Of a DNA stretch of 64,000 bases, positions 31,165-44,328 are shown piece by piece. Position numbers and translations under genes: made by a program. A model generated the notes under the pieces. It ran no database searches. It saw nothing but the letters and a program-made list of their open reading frames with translations, and was not told where the DNA came from. Each line of letters begins with the position of its first letter. Positions within the stretch are counted from its first letter, which is position 1. Origin of the DNA: Heterodera schachtii (taxonomy: Eukaryota; Nematoda; Chromadorea; Rhabditida; Heteroderidae); NCBI GenBank assembly GCA_023374025.1, contig SIJG01000040.1:543201-607200 (forward strand), read 5' to 3'.

Positions 31165-32898
31165 AAAAATCCTTGGCCTTTCCCACAAAATGATTGACTC
31201 TTTTAATTTTTAGTATATTCTTTTTTCCTTTGATCGATTCCGACCTTTTTTAAATGGTTTTGTGTGTGGGAGCTATGAGACATATTTACCCAATTTTTAA
31301 GAAAAATAGGGGTTTTAGTGGAAAATTTGTTGGGACTTGTTAACTGATTTTGCCCAAAATAACTGTATTTCGAGCGAATTTTTTTAAAGAAATTTAATGA
31401 GTTTTTATTTAAATGGGGTCATCCTTGAAACTTGACTTTTTATTTGTTTTCGAACAATATTGGTAGTTGGCTAGTTTCAGTAATAGGAGAGGGGTCGGCG
31501 GTACCGATAGGCGCCGCCGGGGAAAATTTTGAAAGTTTTTTTGCTCTGTTTCTTAGCAAACTTTACCCAAAAAATGACCAAATTTCTCTATGAAAACAAT
31601 ATGTAATTCGTAAATTTTCAATTTTATCCAGTATAAATTTTTCACGGAATAACCGTGAATTGACCACGTGAATCGTGGCCGTGACCTTACGCTTTCCATT
31701 TATTAGATTATGTTTAATGTAAAATAAGCGAAGCAATTTTTAATAAAAATTTGTCCATTTTTATAAAATTACATAGAATTAATGTAAAATTTTAATCAAT
31801 TTGGCAATTTTCCATTTTTATATAATTTATCCAGATTTTAACAATAAATATTTCGGTTGAATATTCTTTAGCCATATTAAAAAAATTCTCTGAATTTGTC
31901 GCTAATCCTTTAACAAATTCCGAAAATAAAGCATCTTCCCTATTTAATTGATTGACCGTGGATTTGCAGTTGAAAATGGAATAAGAAAATGATGAATAAT
32001 AATAAAAATAATAATAATAAAAGAATTAAAAAATGATAAATCATTTAGTTTTCTTTAATAAAATTATCTTTTTGAGAGCCGGTAAATTTTTTTATTTTTC
32101 AAATAAAACCAGAACTTTTTCTCAAAATAAAACGGAATTTTTCTGCTACATAAATTCGGAAAATTATTTTTTTTAAATGACGAAAAATTTAAAAAAAAAT
32201 TATTTCCTCCTCAATTAGTAAATCTATCTCTCAATTGAGAGGCATAATTCTTTTTGGTCTTTTTCAAAATTTGTGCCAAAAATGATGAAAATTCTTCGTT
32301 TAATTTAAACAATAAACGTAATCAAATGCATGGAAAACACCAAAATTGATTAAAATCTTACATTAATTCTAACTAATTTTTTATAAAAATGCCTAATGTT
32401 TATCCAAAATGAAAAATTATTACATTTTATTTAAACATTAAACATAATCATTGATTAAATTCTTACATCAATTCTAACTAATTGGCCAAAATGTTTACCC
32501 AAAATGAAAAATTGCCAAAAGTGATTAAAATTCTTCGTTTATTTTAAACATAAACGTAATCAAATGAAAGGAAATACAAAAATTGATTTAAATCTTAGAT
32601 TAATTTGAAATAATTATGCTTCAAAATCTTTATAAAAATCACTGCTAATAATATATTTTAATTACAAAATTATAAAGTATTTTTTAACGCTGCTTCAACA
32701 ATTTTCTTAATCATTAATATTATTTACCTTTAAATCTCAAACATTTAAATTTGTTGGCATTTTTGAAATTTTTCTTCGGGTCATGAATTGGTTTAATACG
32801 CGTTTAAATGCTTTATGTACTTCTTTTTGGTTAATTTTATCATATTCAACAACTGAGAAAATCTAAATGTTTTTTTTATATTTATAAAGGAAAACTCA
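31165..32898. other. Intergenic with diverged tandem repeats
   Basis: No gene seen. From about 32290 to 32625 a unit of roughly 120 bp (attcttcgtttaatttaaac, then aacgtaatcaaatg, then a cttacattaattctaac segment) recurs three times with divergence. The phrase ccgtgaattgaccacgtgaa near 31650 forms a small inverted motif. Confidence 0.5.
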
Positions 32899-33980
32899 AT
32901 GTTTTATTCGGCTTATTTTATAATTTTAATCCATCTTTTTTCAATTTCAATTTCAAATGCAAGTCCAAAAGTGAGTTTAAAGTCTAGAAATTAATTGTGT
33001 TTTATTAATTAGGTTGAGGACAAAATGCTAATTGCATTTATGAAAGGAGAGAAAGAAATTCAATTCAGTGAATATTCAAAGGATAAATATGAAGCTTACC
33101 TTGGCATTGTGTATTTTTTGAAAAATAATTGGCACTGTGACAAAATTGACGTGACACTTGGTGAATATGAACGGACAGAATGCCTTCGAAAATATTTGGA
33201 TATTTTGTTCGAATATTTGCGCAGAGAATATGCCGGAATTCCTACAGTGAAGCCAAAATTTGTAATAAAAGAACAAAAATTTGAAATTGATGGGCTAATA
33301 ACTCATGTGGTGCATTGTCTAGTGAAAATTGCGCATCTTTATTTCATATTTAAACTTCGTCGACCTACATTCGCTCAATGTCTTCAATGGTTGATTTTGA
33401 AACCAAAATTATTGTATGAGGAGAGATTAAATTATGAATTTAAATTGGAAAATGAAAAAAAAAAGTCAATTAATGAAATACTTTTGGAATTGGCAATTGA
33501 CACAGCGAATGAATGGCAAACAAATGAAATTGTTGAAGAAATAATTAAACAAAATTTTGAAGAAAATTTGAAGAAAATGTTCAACAAAGCGGAAGAAAGG
33601 GCAAAAAAAGACAATCCATGGAAACAAAATTATTTAAATGATTATAAATATAAAATAATTACAAAATTCGATTATAATTGCTCATGGGTAAGAGTTTACA
33701 TTCAATGAAATTAAATAAATTCTTAATTAAGCTTAACGATGCTTTTTTTACGGAATTTGTGAAAGGATTAGCGAAAAATTCAGAGAAGTTTTTGAAGATG
33801 GCTAAAGAATATCCAAATTATTCACGTCGATATAGACGGATAGGGAATATTCTTGGGGATGATGGAAGCATGATCTTTTCTGAGTTATATAAAATTTGGA
33901 TAATGGAAGAGGAATTGGCACGAAAATATAAAACCAACCTTTGGCGTTGTGTATTTAATGAAAAAAAATTGGCACTGTGA
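32899..33980 (+). CDS. Secreted protein with duplicated WHC domain, first part
   Basis: Exons are 32899-32970, 33013-33687 and 33732-33980, with introns of 42 and 44 bp, all phase 0. Exon 1 encodes a signal peptide (ILIHLFSISISNA). Exon 2 encodes domain 1: YEAYLGIVYFLKNNWHCDKI, then RKYLDILFEYLRREYAG, then VKPKFVI, then a long charged helical segment. Exon 3 (FVKGLAKNSEKFLKMAKE onward) leads into a second copy of the domain, but at about 33935 one extra base shifts the frame and it ends at 33980. The family is not recognised. Secretion plus two copies of a helical domain and a paralogue 2 kb upstream suggest an expanding secreted family. Confidence 0.7.
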
Positions 33981-34536
33981 CAAAATTAAGAAGGAATTTG
34001 AAGGAAAATGCCAAAAATACCGCAAATATATGCACATTCTGTACGAATATTTATTCCGACTTTATGTTGAAGGTTTATGCGATTTTTAATTTAAATTAAT
34101 AATTTTGCATATTTAAGCTAAAAGCGATGATTTGGCCAATAAATTTCCAGCAGTTAAGCCAATATTTATTAGTTGTGGTGAAACGAACTTAATTTCCGTC
34201 ATTGAAAGACTGAATGAAATTTCCGAATATTTTTTGGCGAAATATTTTTGGCAAAAGGATGTAAACAAACTTAGATACAATAAATTTTATTTGAAAAATG
34301 AAGTTGAATTGAATTATGAAATTAAAGAGGAGGAAAATGATGAAATTAAAGAAGAGCAAAACGGTGAAATTAAAGAAGAGGAAAATTGGTTTCTTAAATT
34401 TAAACAAAATTTATTGGAAAAAATTAACGGATCAAAAAATGAGCAAAAAAAGAGAAAGATAAATTTATCAAACGAAATTGAACAAAATCTTAGGCAAGAA
34501 TTTGAGCAAAAAATAGAAAATATGTATGCTGCGTAA
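33935..34536 (+). pseudogene. Second domain of the 32899 gene, in the shifted frame
   Basis: From about 33937 the shifted frame reads VVYLMKKNWHCDKI and KCQKYRKYMHILYEYLFRLY. A 45 bp intron (34073-34117, phase 1) follows, then AKSDDLANKFPAVKPIFIS and a tail with three IKEE(E/Q)N repeats and a Lys/Glu coiled region to the stop at 34534-34536. Exon structure, phase and motif order match the paralogue at 30414. One base removed near 33935 would make it continuous with the upstream exons, so this is either a recent mutation or a sequencing error. Confidence 0.7.
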
Positions 34537-35089
34537 GAAAATGCCAAGGAAGAATTTCGTCGCAATTTTCAACATTTTTTGAAGTCACAAAAGCAGTGCT
34601 TTGCAAATCATTACCTATTTTTACTGTTTATTTTTGGCATTTCAATAACATAGGGAGTTAAGCTAACAAACATTTTATTGAAATCTGAAGAATAATTTTT
34701 CGAATTTTTTGCTGAAACCGATTTAGAATTAATTCCCTATGCTATAGAAATGTGTGTTTTTCATTGGGCATGTTTTCTGTCTTCTTCTTCCATGTTCGAT
34801 TATTTTTTAATCTATTTTTTTCAATTTTTCGTTCACTTTTAACTGATTTTCCTTTTGTCTAAACTTTGCTTTTCGTTAAGTTTCATATTTATGTTTATAT
34901 AAAATTAAAAATAATTTTCATTTTCTTTTCTTTTTGTCAGCAGAATATTTATAAAATTCATTTATTGCAAGTCGACACATCTTTTTTGACAAAAAAAACA
35001 AAAATCATAAATTAATGCTCGTTGGACAGAATGGGTTTTCAAAATATCATATTAAGCACGACTAGTTTTTTTAAATCCGATTAAAATTT
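34537..35089. other. Intergenic, no gene seen
   Basis: AT-rich spacer leading into the satellite array. No supportable exon. Confidence 0.45.
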
Positions 35090-37693
35090 TTTGCAGACAC
35101 CCACCACTTTTGCACTTAAAAAAATTTCTAAAAATTTGATCGTCCATAAATAATTTGTAATTGATCAGGGGTCTCACCAAATTTTGCAGAGAAACTGCTG
35201 AGAACCCTACAAATGTTTACAAATTTTATTAGAATTTTTTGCCTTGAGGAACACAGTTCTTCACACTTACCACACCAGAATTATTTTCAAAAAATCGATT
35301 TTACATGTGTCCATTTGGGGTACTCAAACATTTATTGGGAGCAAAAATGCAATGCAGAATTAACGTACATGGTATAGGGAAGCTATTCCCGAAGGATTCG
35401 AACTCCCCATAAATCTGGGCGCACCGGTTCAGGGGGACTGCCCCGAAAACCAAAAAGTTGATTTTTTCAAGTGTCCATTTGGGGTACTCAAACAATTTAA
35501 GCGCTTCCAATTCCTTCTACAATCGACTTTATACAACCCATTATAAGCGCTAAAATTATCAGAGTGCCGAAAATCGGGTTCAGGGGGACTGCCCCGAAAA
35601 ACCAAAAAAAAAAAAATTATTTCGAAAAAAATTATTTAAAGGAATGAAAAGCTATGTGATAAAATTGGTTAATTCTCGTCCTTTCAGTATCCCTGCAAAG
35701 TTTGGTGCGCTTCCGATCAGTTTCAGAAAAAAAAGTTAAGCCTAAACTTTTTCGTGTAATTAAAAAGGAATTAAAAATTTCTAAAAATTTTATTCACTTC
35801 CCTTTTTGATAGAAAAAGTATCAGAGAGCTTTATTTAACTTGTAAATAAAATTTGGTGCGTTTCAGAGCTCTTTCTGAGAAAATATTTATGAATTAATTT
35901 TGCAAAAAATAAATAATTAATGAAAAACTCAGATTTTCGAAAAAAATTTTAAAAGCAATAAGCGTTTGCCTTTTTTCAGGATAAGTTAGTCCTTTACAGA
36001 GAAGTATGCCTGTAAAATTTGGTGCGATTATTTTGAATATAGAAGGCGCTAGATTCGATGAAACTTTTTAAAATTTAAGCCTAAACTTTTTGGCCTGTTT
36101 AAAAAGCAATTAAAAATTTTTAAAAATTTTATTCATCTCCCTTTTTGATAGAAAAAGTATCAGAGAGCCTTATTTAGCATGTAAATAAAATTTGGTGCGT
36201 TTCAGAGCTCTTTCTGAGAAAATATTTATGAATTAATTTTGCAAAAAATAAATAATGAACCCTTCGAAATCGGTTGGGCAAAAATCGCTAAGGGTGGGCA
36301 AAAATAGCTAGCTTAATCTATTAAAACCTAGAAAAGGAGCTCTTTCTAATGGTGTCATCGGTTCTGGATTTGGTTCAGAATGCGCAGAGCTATACTCAAA
36401 AATTTATGAGTGATTGAAATTTCACTAAAAGTTAAGCCTAAACTTTTTCGCATATTTCAAAAGCAATTAAAAAATTTTTAAAAATTTTATTCACCTCCCT
36501 TTTTGATAGAAAAAGCATCAGAGTGCCTTATATAATATGTATATAAAATTTGGTGCGTTTCAGATCAATCTCTGAAAAAATATTTATGAATTAATTTTGC
36601 AAAAAATAAAAAATTTCTAAAAATTTGCTCGTCCATAAATAATTTGTAATTGATCAGGGGCTCAACCAAATTTTGCAGAGAAACTGCTGAGAACCCTAAA
36701 AATGTTTACAAATTTTCTTAGAATTTTTTGCCTGGATGAACACAGTTCTTCACACTTACCACACCAGAATTCTTTTAAAAAAAATCGATTTTACATGTGT
36801 CTATTTGGGGTACTCAAACATTTATGGGGAGCAAAAATGCAATGCAGAATTAACGTACATGGTATAGGGAAGCTATTCCCGAAGGATTCGAACTCCCCAT
36901 AAATCTGGGCGCACCGGTTCAGGGGGACTGCCCCGAAAACCAAAAAGTTGATTTTTTCAAGTGTCCATTTGGGGTACTCAAACAATTTAAGCGCTTCCAA
37001 TTCCTTCTACAATCGACTTTATACAACCCATTATAAGCGCTAAAATTATCAGAGTGCCGAAAATCGGGTTCAGGGGGACTGCCCCGAAAAACCAAAAAAA
37101 AAAAAATTATTTCGAAAAAAATTATTTAAAGGAATGAAAAGCTAATGTGATAAAATTGGTTAATTCTCGTCCTTTCAGTATCCCTGCAAAGTTTGGTGCG
37201 CTTCCGATCAGTTTCAGAAAAAAAGTTAAGCCTAAACTTTTTCGTGTAATTAAAAAGGAATTAAAAATTTCTAAAAATTTTATTCACCTCCCTTTTTGAT
37301 TGTAAAAGCATCAGAGAGCCTTATTTAACATGTATATAAAATTTGGTGCGTTTCAGATCAATCTCTGAAAAAATATTTATGAATTAATTTTGAAAAAAAT
37401 AAAAAATTTCTAAAAATTTGATCGTCCATAAATAATTTGGTAGTTTCTGAAAAAATATTTATGAATTAATTTTGCAAAAAATTAATAAAATAGTGAAGCT
37501 TTAAAAATTCATAAAAAAATTAAAATTCAGTATTACTGGAGTTAGCATCATAGAGGTGTGTTTGCTTGACCTTTTTAGGCCCCTGCAAAATCTGCTGCGC
37601 CTCTGATCACTACTCGAAAAATTATGAGTGATTGAAATTTCACTAAAAAGTTATTTACTAAGACCAATCGAAAGCTAACGACCGACCTAGTAC

Positions 37694-37741
37694 AAAAAAA
37701 GCCCCGAAGGAGAGAATTTAATTAAATCCATTCCTTCGGGG
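37694..37741 (-). terminator. Perfect 10-bp stem followed by T7 (minus strand)
   Basis: CCCCGAAGGA at 37702-37711 and TCCTTCGGGG at 37732-37741 are perfect inverted copies with a 20-base loop. Read on the minus strand the stem is followed by c and seven T. It lies about 20 bp downstream of the 5S-like sequence on the same strand. It looks like a 3'-end structure of a Pol III-type transcript, with the T run as the stop signal. Confidence 0.55.
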
Positions 37742-37761
37742 GTCCGTGCCGGGTGCCGCGG

Positions 37762-37866
37762 GGTAAGCAGTGCTGGTTTGGTTTCATCACGGTACCCATC
37801 CTTTCGGCTAGTCAGTCAGCGTTGCTTAACTTGCCAGATCGGACGGGCGCGCATGATTCCACAAGC
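37762..37866 (-). rRNA. 5S rRNA-derived sequence, 5' end altered
   Basis: The minus strand contains CCCGTCCGATCTGGCAAGTT followed by AAGCAACGCTG, the highly conserved loop B/helix III segment of eukaryotic 5S rRNA. GGATGGGTACCG (the box C region) and a final CAGCACTGCTTACC follow. The first 20 or so bases of 5S are not recognisable, and helix I cannot pair properly. It is therefore a pseudogene or a 5S-derived SINE rather than a working gene. It sits as a unique insertion inside the satellite, whose unit resumes directly after it at agctattcccgaagg. Confidence 0.72.
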
Positions 37867-40800
37867 TATTCCCGAAGGATTCGAACTCCCCATAAATCTG
37901 GGCGCACCGGTTCAGGGGGACTGCCCCGAAAACCAAAAAGTCGATTTTTTCAAGTGTCCATTTGGGGTACAATTTAAGCGCTTCCAATTCCTTCTACAAT
38001 CGACTTTATACAACCCATTATAAGCGCTAAAATTATCAGAGTGCCGAAAATCGGGTTCAGGGGGACTGCCCCGAAAAACCAAAAAAAAAAAAAATTATTT
38101 CGAAAAAAAATTATTTAAAGGAATGAAAAGCTAATGTGATAAAATTGGTTAATTCTCGTCCTTTCAGTATCCCTGCAAAGTTTGGTGCGCTTCCGATCAG
38201 TTTCAGAAAAAAAAGTTAAGCCTAAACTTTTTCGTGTAATTAAAAAGGAATTAAAAATTTCTAAAAATTTTATTCACTTCCCTTTTTGATAGAAAAAGTA
38301 TCAGAGAGCTTTATTTAACTGTAAATAAAATTTGGTGCGTTTCAGAGCATTTTCTGAAAAAATATTTATGAATTAATTTTGCAAAAAATAAATAATTAAT
38401 GAAAAACTCAGATTTTCGAAAAAAATTTTAAAAGCAATAAGCGTTTGCCTTTTTTCAGGATAAGTTAGTCCGTTACAGAGAAGTATGCCTGTAAAATTTG
38501 GTGCGATTATTTTGAATATAGAAGGCGCTAGATTCGATGAAACTTTTTAAAATTTAAGCCTAAACTTTTTGGCCTGTTTAAAAAGCAATTAAAAATTTTT
38601 AAAAATTTTATTCATCTCCCTTTTTGATAGAAAAAGTATCAGAGAGCCTTATTTAGCATGTAAATAAAATTTGGTGCGTTTCAGAGCTCTTTCTGAGAAA
38701 ATATTTATGAATTAATTTTGCAAAAAATAAATAATGAACCCTTCGAAATCGGTTGGGCAAAAATCGCTAAGGGTGGGCAAAAATAGCTAGCTTAATCTAT
38801 TAAAACCTAGAAAAGGAGCTCTTTCTAATGGTGTCATCGGTTCTGGATTTGGTTCAGAATGCGCAGAGCTATACTCAAAAATTTATGAGTGATTGAAATT
38901 TCACTAAAAGTTAAGCCTAAACTTTTTCGCATATTTCAAAAGCAATTAAAAAATTTTTAAAAATTTTATTCACCTCCCTTTTTGATAGAAAAAGCATCAG
39001 AGTGCCTTATATAATATGTATATAAAATTTGGTGCGTTTCAGATCAATCTCTGAAAAAATATTTATGAATTAATTTTGCAAAAAATAAAAAATTTCTAAA
39101 AATTTGCTCGTCCATAAATAATTTGTAATTGATCAGGGGCTCAACCAAATTTTGCAGAGAAACTGCTGAGAACCCTAAAAATGTTTACAAATTTTCTTAG
39201 AATTTTTTGCCTGGATGAACACAGTTCTTCACACTTACCACACCAGAATTCTTTTAAAAAAATCGATTTTACATGTGTCTATTTGGGGTACTCAAACATT
39301 TATGGGGAGCAAAAATGCAATGCAGAATTAACGTACATGGTATAGGGAAGCTATTCCCGAAGGATTCGAACTCCCCATAAATCTGGGCGCACCGGTTCAG
39401 GGGGACTGCCCCGAAAACCAAAAAGTCGATTTTTTCAAGTGTCCATTTGGGGTACTCAAACAATTTAAGCGCTTCCAATTCCTTCTACAATCGACTTTAT
39501 ACAACCCATTATAAGCGCTAAAATTATCAGAGTGCCGAAAATCGGGTTCAGGGGGGCTGCCCCGAAAAACCAAAAAAAAAAAAATTATTTCGAAAAAAAT
39601 TATTTAAAGGAATGAAAAGCTAATGTGATAAAATTGGTTAATTCTCGTCCTTTCAGTATCCCTGCAAAGTTTGGTGCGCTTCCGATCAGTTTCAGAAAAA
39701 AAAGTTAAGCCTAAATTTTTTGGCATATTTAAAAAGCAATTAAAAAATTTTTAAAATTTTATTCACTTCCCTTTTTGATAGAAAAAGCATCAGAGTGCCT
39801 TATATAATATGTATATAAAATTTGGTGCGTTTCAGATCAATCTCTGAAAAAATATTTATGAATTAATTTTGCAAAAAATAAAAAATTTCTAAAAATTTGC
39901 TCGTCCATAAATAATTTGTAATTGATCAGGGGCTCAACCAAATTTTGCAGAGAAACTGCTGAGAACCCTAAAAATGTTTACAAATTTTCTTAGAATTTTT
40001 TGCCTGGATGAACACAGTTCTTCACACTTACCACACCAGAATTCTTTTAAAAAAATCGATTTTACATGTGTCTATTTGGGGTACTCAAACATTTATGGGG
40101 AGCAAAAATGCAATGCAGAATTAACGTACATGGTATAGGGAAGCTATTCCCGAAGGATTCGAACTCCCCATAAATCTGGGTGCACCGGTTCAGGGGGACT
40201 GCCCCGAAAACCAAAAAGTCGATTTTTTCAAGTGTCCATTTGGGGTACTCAAACAATTTAAGCGCTTCCAATTCCTTCTACAATCGACTTTATACAACCC
40301 ATTATAAGCGCTAAAATTATCAGAGTGCCGAAAATCGGGTTCAGGGGGGCTGCCCCGAAAAACCAAAAAAAAAAAAATTATTTCGAAAAAAATTATTTAA
40401 AGGAATGAAAAGCTAATGTGATAAAATTGGTTAATTCTCGTCCTTTCAGTATCCCTGCAAAGTTTGGTGCGCTTCCGATCAGTTTCAGAAAAAAAAGTTA
40501 AGCCTAAATTTTTTGGCATATTTAAAAAGCAATTAAAAAATTTTTAAAATTTTATTCACTTCCCTTTTTGATAGAAAAAGTATCAGAGAGCCTTATTTAA
40601 CATGTATATAAAATTTGGTGCGTTTCAGATCAATCTCTGAAAAAATATTTATGAATTAATTTTGAAAAAAATAAAAAATTTCTAAAAATTTGATCGTCCA
40701 TAAATAATTTGTAATTGATCAGGGGCTCACCAAATTTTGCAGAGAAACTGCTGAGAACCCTAAAAATGTTTACAAATTTTATTAGAATTTTTTGCCTGGA

Positions 40801-42485
40801 GGAACACAGTTCTTCACACTTACCACACCAGAATTCTTTTAAAAAAATCGATTTTACATGTGTCTATTTGGGGTACTCAAACATTTATGGGGAGCAAAAA
40901 TGCAATGCAGAATTAACGTACATGGTATAGGGAAGCTATTCCCGAAGGATTCGAACTCCCCATAAATCTGGGCGCACCGGTTCAGGGGGACTGCCCCGAA
41001 AACCAAAAAGTTGATTTTTTCAAGTGTCCATTTGGGGTACTCAAACAATTTAAGCGCTTCCAATTCCTTCTACAATTGACTTTATACAACCCATTATAAG
41101 CGCTAAAATTATCAGAGTGCCGAAAATCGGGTTCAGGGGGACTGCCCATAAAAACCAAAAAAAAAAAAATTATTTCGAAAAAAAATTATTTAAAGGAATG
41201 AAAAGCTAATGTGATAAAATTGGTTAATTCTCGTCCTTTCAGTATCCCTGCAAAGTTTGGTGCGCTTCCGATCAGTTTCAGAAAAAAAAGTTAAGCCTAA
41301 ACTTTTTCGTGTAATTAAAAAGGAATTAAAAATTTCTAAAAATTTTATTCACTTCCCTTTTTGATAGAAAAAGTATCAGAGAGCTTTATTTAACTTGTAA
41401 ATAAAATTTGGTGCGTTTCAGAGCATTTTCTGAAAAAATATTTATGAATTAATTTTGCAAAAAATAAATAATTAATGAAAAACTCAGATTTTCGAAAAAA
41501 ATTTTAAAAGCAATAAGCGTTTGCCTTTTTTCAGGATAAGTTAGTCCTTTACAGAGAAGTATGCCTGTAAAATTTGGTGCGATTATTTTGAATATAGAAG
41601 GCGCTAGATTCGATGAAACTTTTTAAAATTTAAGCCTAAACTTTTTGGCCTGTTTAAAAAGCAATTAAAAATTTCTAAAAATTTTATTCACTTCCCTTTT
41701 TGATAGAAAAAGTATCAGAGAGCCTTATTTAGCATGTAAATAAAATTTGGTGCGTTTCAGAGCTCTTTCTGAGAAAATATTTATGAATTAATTTTGCAAA
41801 AAATAAATAATGAACCCTTCGAAATCGGTTGGGCAAAAATCGCTAAGGGTGGGCAAAAATAGCTAGCTTAATCTATTAAAACCTAGAAAAGGAGCTCTTT
41901 CTAATGGTGTCATCGGTTCTGGATTTGGTTCAGAATGCGCAGAGCTATACTCAAAAATTTATGAGTGATTGAAATTTCACTAAAAGTTAAGCCTAAACTT
42001 TTTCGCATATTTCAAAAGCAATTAAAAAATTTTTAAAAATTTTATTCACCTCCCTTTTTGATAGAAAAAGCATCAGAGAGCCATATTTAACATGTAAATA
42101 AAATTAGGGCGTTCCAGAGCACTTTCCAAAAAAATAATTATGAATTTTGCAAAAAATAAATAAATAGTGAAACTTTAAAAATTCATAAAAAATTTCAAAT
42201 TCAGAATTACTGGAGTTAGCATCACAGAAGCACGTTTTCTTGTCGGTTTAGTGCTCCTGCAAAACCTGGTGCGTTTCAGATCACTTTCTGAAAAAATGTT
42301 ACTGATTGAATTTTGACTAAAAAGTTAAGCCTAAACTTTTTCGCATATTTAAAAAGCAATTAAAAAATTTATAAAAATTTTATTCATATCCCTTAATGAT
42401 AGAAAAAGCATCAGAGTGCCTTATATAACATGTATATAAAATTTGGTGCGTTTCAGATCAATCTCTGAAAAAATATTTATGAATT

Positions 42486-42490
42486 AATTT
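42486..42490. repeat. Target site duplication of the BEL/Pao element, left
   Basis: AATTT is found immediately before the 5' LTR and again at 47749-47753. Joining the flanks restores the satellite consensus gaattaattttgc. A 4 bp reading (ATTT with the LTR one base longer) is also possible. Confidence 0.75.
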
Positions 42491-43812
42491 TGTCGAAAAT
42501 GGTGATTTTCGATTAAAAAATTTTTTTCTTTCTATGTTTTCTTTTCCCCGTGGGCGCTAAGCAAAGGACTCTCTCCCATTTGCTTAGTCTCTCTTTTCCC
42601 GTCGGCTGTTTAGCCTTTGGACGACCGCGGCCACCGCGATCAACAGCATTAATGTGTTCCTTTTCCCTCCCTCTCCCTTTCCAACAGAAAGCAACAATCA
42701 ACAGAACACATCTGCCGTCAATCGCCGCCTCCGGTCCCTTGCCCTCCGTTTCGCCAATCTGCATTTCTCACTGCACACACATCGCCTTATCTCTGCTCGC
42801 CCACTGTTTGGCCATCCGCCGTCTCATCCGCCCCATTCTCTCTCCACCGCGCCCATTCGTACCGTCTCCGTTTGGCCTCATCGCTTGGACAATGCCGTTG
42901 AAGAACGACGGACGGAATTTCCCACCATTAAAACTGTTGCGACCTTCGATCCGCCCCCCCCCCCCCCAAGTGATGGACAATTTGCTTTTCCCCGTTTTCA
43001 TTCGTATAACTTTTTCGCTAATTTTCAACTGACAATAAATTTGCTCCGTCAAATCGTCAAAAGGGGGGAAATCGGATTTCTCTAATCCCTGAATAAACAC
43101 CGGATTCGGGATACTCATTTCTGAATTAAATCCTTTGGGAAAGGAATTGTTTTTCAGAAAAGGGCCTCAAAATTGTAAACAGGGAATTCCCAACCCTGAG
43201 CCTCTGGACGGTACCGTAAAGCCCGGGGTACGGTAAAGTGATTTTGATCACTTGTCAATCGCCAATTCTTCGTTCGGCTATTTCCGCTGTTAAGCGGTCT
43301 TGTCCCCCCCCCCCCCGAATCAAGTACTGAAAAGCACTTGAAATCCCGGTCAATCGCTGATCGGTCCTTTGCCTGATCAATTTTGGTCCACCGTTTGGCA
43401 CATTGTTCACTGTTTCATATATTTCGGAAATAATCGTTTTCTCCCCCTTTCGCTGCACAACACATCTCTCCGCCAATCACTGATCACCACCAGGACAGTT
43501 CGTCGCCGACCATCTGATCACCACCTGGACTGTTCTTGTCAAATTCGCGCACGCCTCCAACTGATCACTGCACACAAAAGTCGAGAACCGTAACCGCTAC
43601 GCGCCGTTGGGACCAGGTCGAGGGCGGCCAAAGGGACACCGCTCGGGATTGACACCCGAATTAGTCATTTGGCTGTCGAATTTGGGAAATTTGGCCAATT
43701 GACCGATTGTTTAATCGGCCACTGATTTCGGCCCCGAAGCCCCAATCCATTCCCCCGGCGCGCCATTCATTCTAAGTTGCGCAGGCATACCCCCATCAAA
43801 CCTATTTGCGTT
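42491..43812. repeat. 5' LTR of the BEL/Pao element
   Basis: About 1320 bp, starting TGTCGAAAATGG and ending tttgcgtt. It is nearly identical to the copy at 46430-47748. I see two substitutions close together near the 3' end (ttagtcattt versus ttagtccttt, and tttgggaaa versus tttgtgaaa) plus length changes in two poly-C tracts. Directly after it comes agtggcgaccc, a plausible tRNA primer binding site. Confidence 0.93.
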
Positions 43813-44328
43813 AGTGGCGACCCTTTTACACATTGGGACGGCTGTAGTGATCAATCACCAGTTTTGGAACTAAAATTATCGGTCTGATCAGCTCAATTTT
43901 GAACTTTCAGTTTTGATTTTAAAGGCCTAGGAAGGTCAGATACAGTTAATTGTTAAGCAAACACAGTAACCTTAATCCGGTTATTTTGTTTCTTTACACT
44001 CTGATCAGTTCTGATCATTCTTTTAATTGAAAATTGATTAAAATTAATAACATAATTTTTTTTTTTTTAATTTCTTCCCTAATTCAGTTTTTAACAAAAG
44101 CATTTTATGTTTCTGTGGGGAGCGTTGTTTAGTCAATTTTGACAAAACAATTAATTTGATTTACTATCGTGAACCCTACTGCAGTCCTATTCTAGTAAAT
44201 TCAGCCATTTAACGGATTGTGCGTAAAACTAATCATTTGATTGTTTAATCTGTATTGTTGACCTAAGGGTTTAAAGAATTACCAAGTTAATAAGTTGGTA
44301 AGGGTAATAAAATCAAGAGGGGCTCACA

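Larger units (their letters stand above)
35090..42490. repeat. Complex satellite array, left block
   Basis: Tandem units share a GC-richer core (tattcccgaaggattcgaac, ctgggcgcaccggttcaggg, ggactgccccgaaaa) and AT-rich parts with ttggtgcgtttcaga and cctttttgatagaaaaag. Core anchors lie at about 35301, 36791, 37865 (partial), 39269, 40062 and 40854. Spacings are 1490, then 2478 across the 5S insertion, then 793 and 792. The long units carry an extra segment with gggtgggcaaaaatagctag and ggtgtcatcggttctggatt. A phrase tttggggtactcaaaca occurs twice per core, about 170 bp apart, showing an older internal duplication. The 69- and 71-residue open frames in each unit are on opposite strands and are not convincing genes. 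Confidence 0.93.

Noticed and set aside
37702..37741. Spliced leader RNA (ggatttaattaaattc resembles the start of SL1)
   Set aside because: The match covers only about nine bases, there is no donor GT at the expected place and no Sm site. The 5S similarity of the neighbouring sequence explains the locus better.
42550..43085. Pro/Ser/His-rich open frames in both LTRs, including a 236-residue frame at 46314-47024
   Set aside because: They lie in the LTR or cross its junction, depend on poly-C length, and have low complexity. They are more likely chance frames in GC-richer regulatory DNA.
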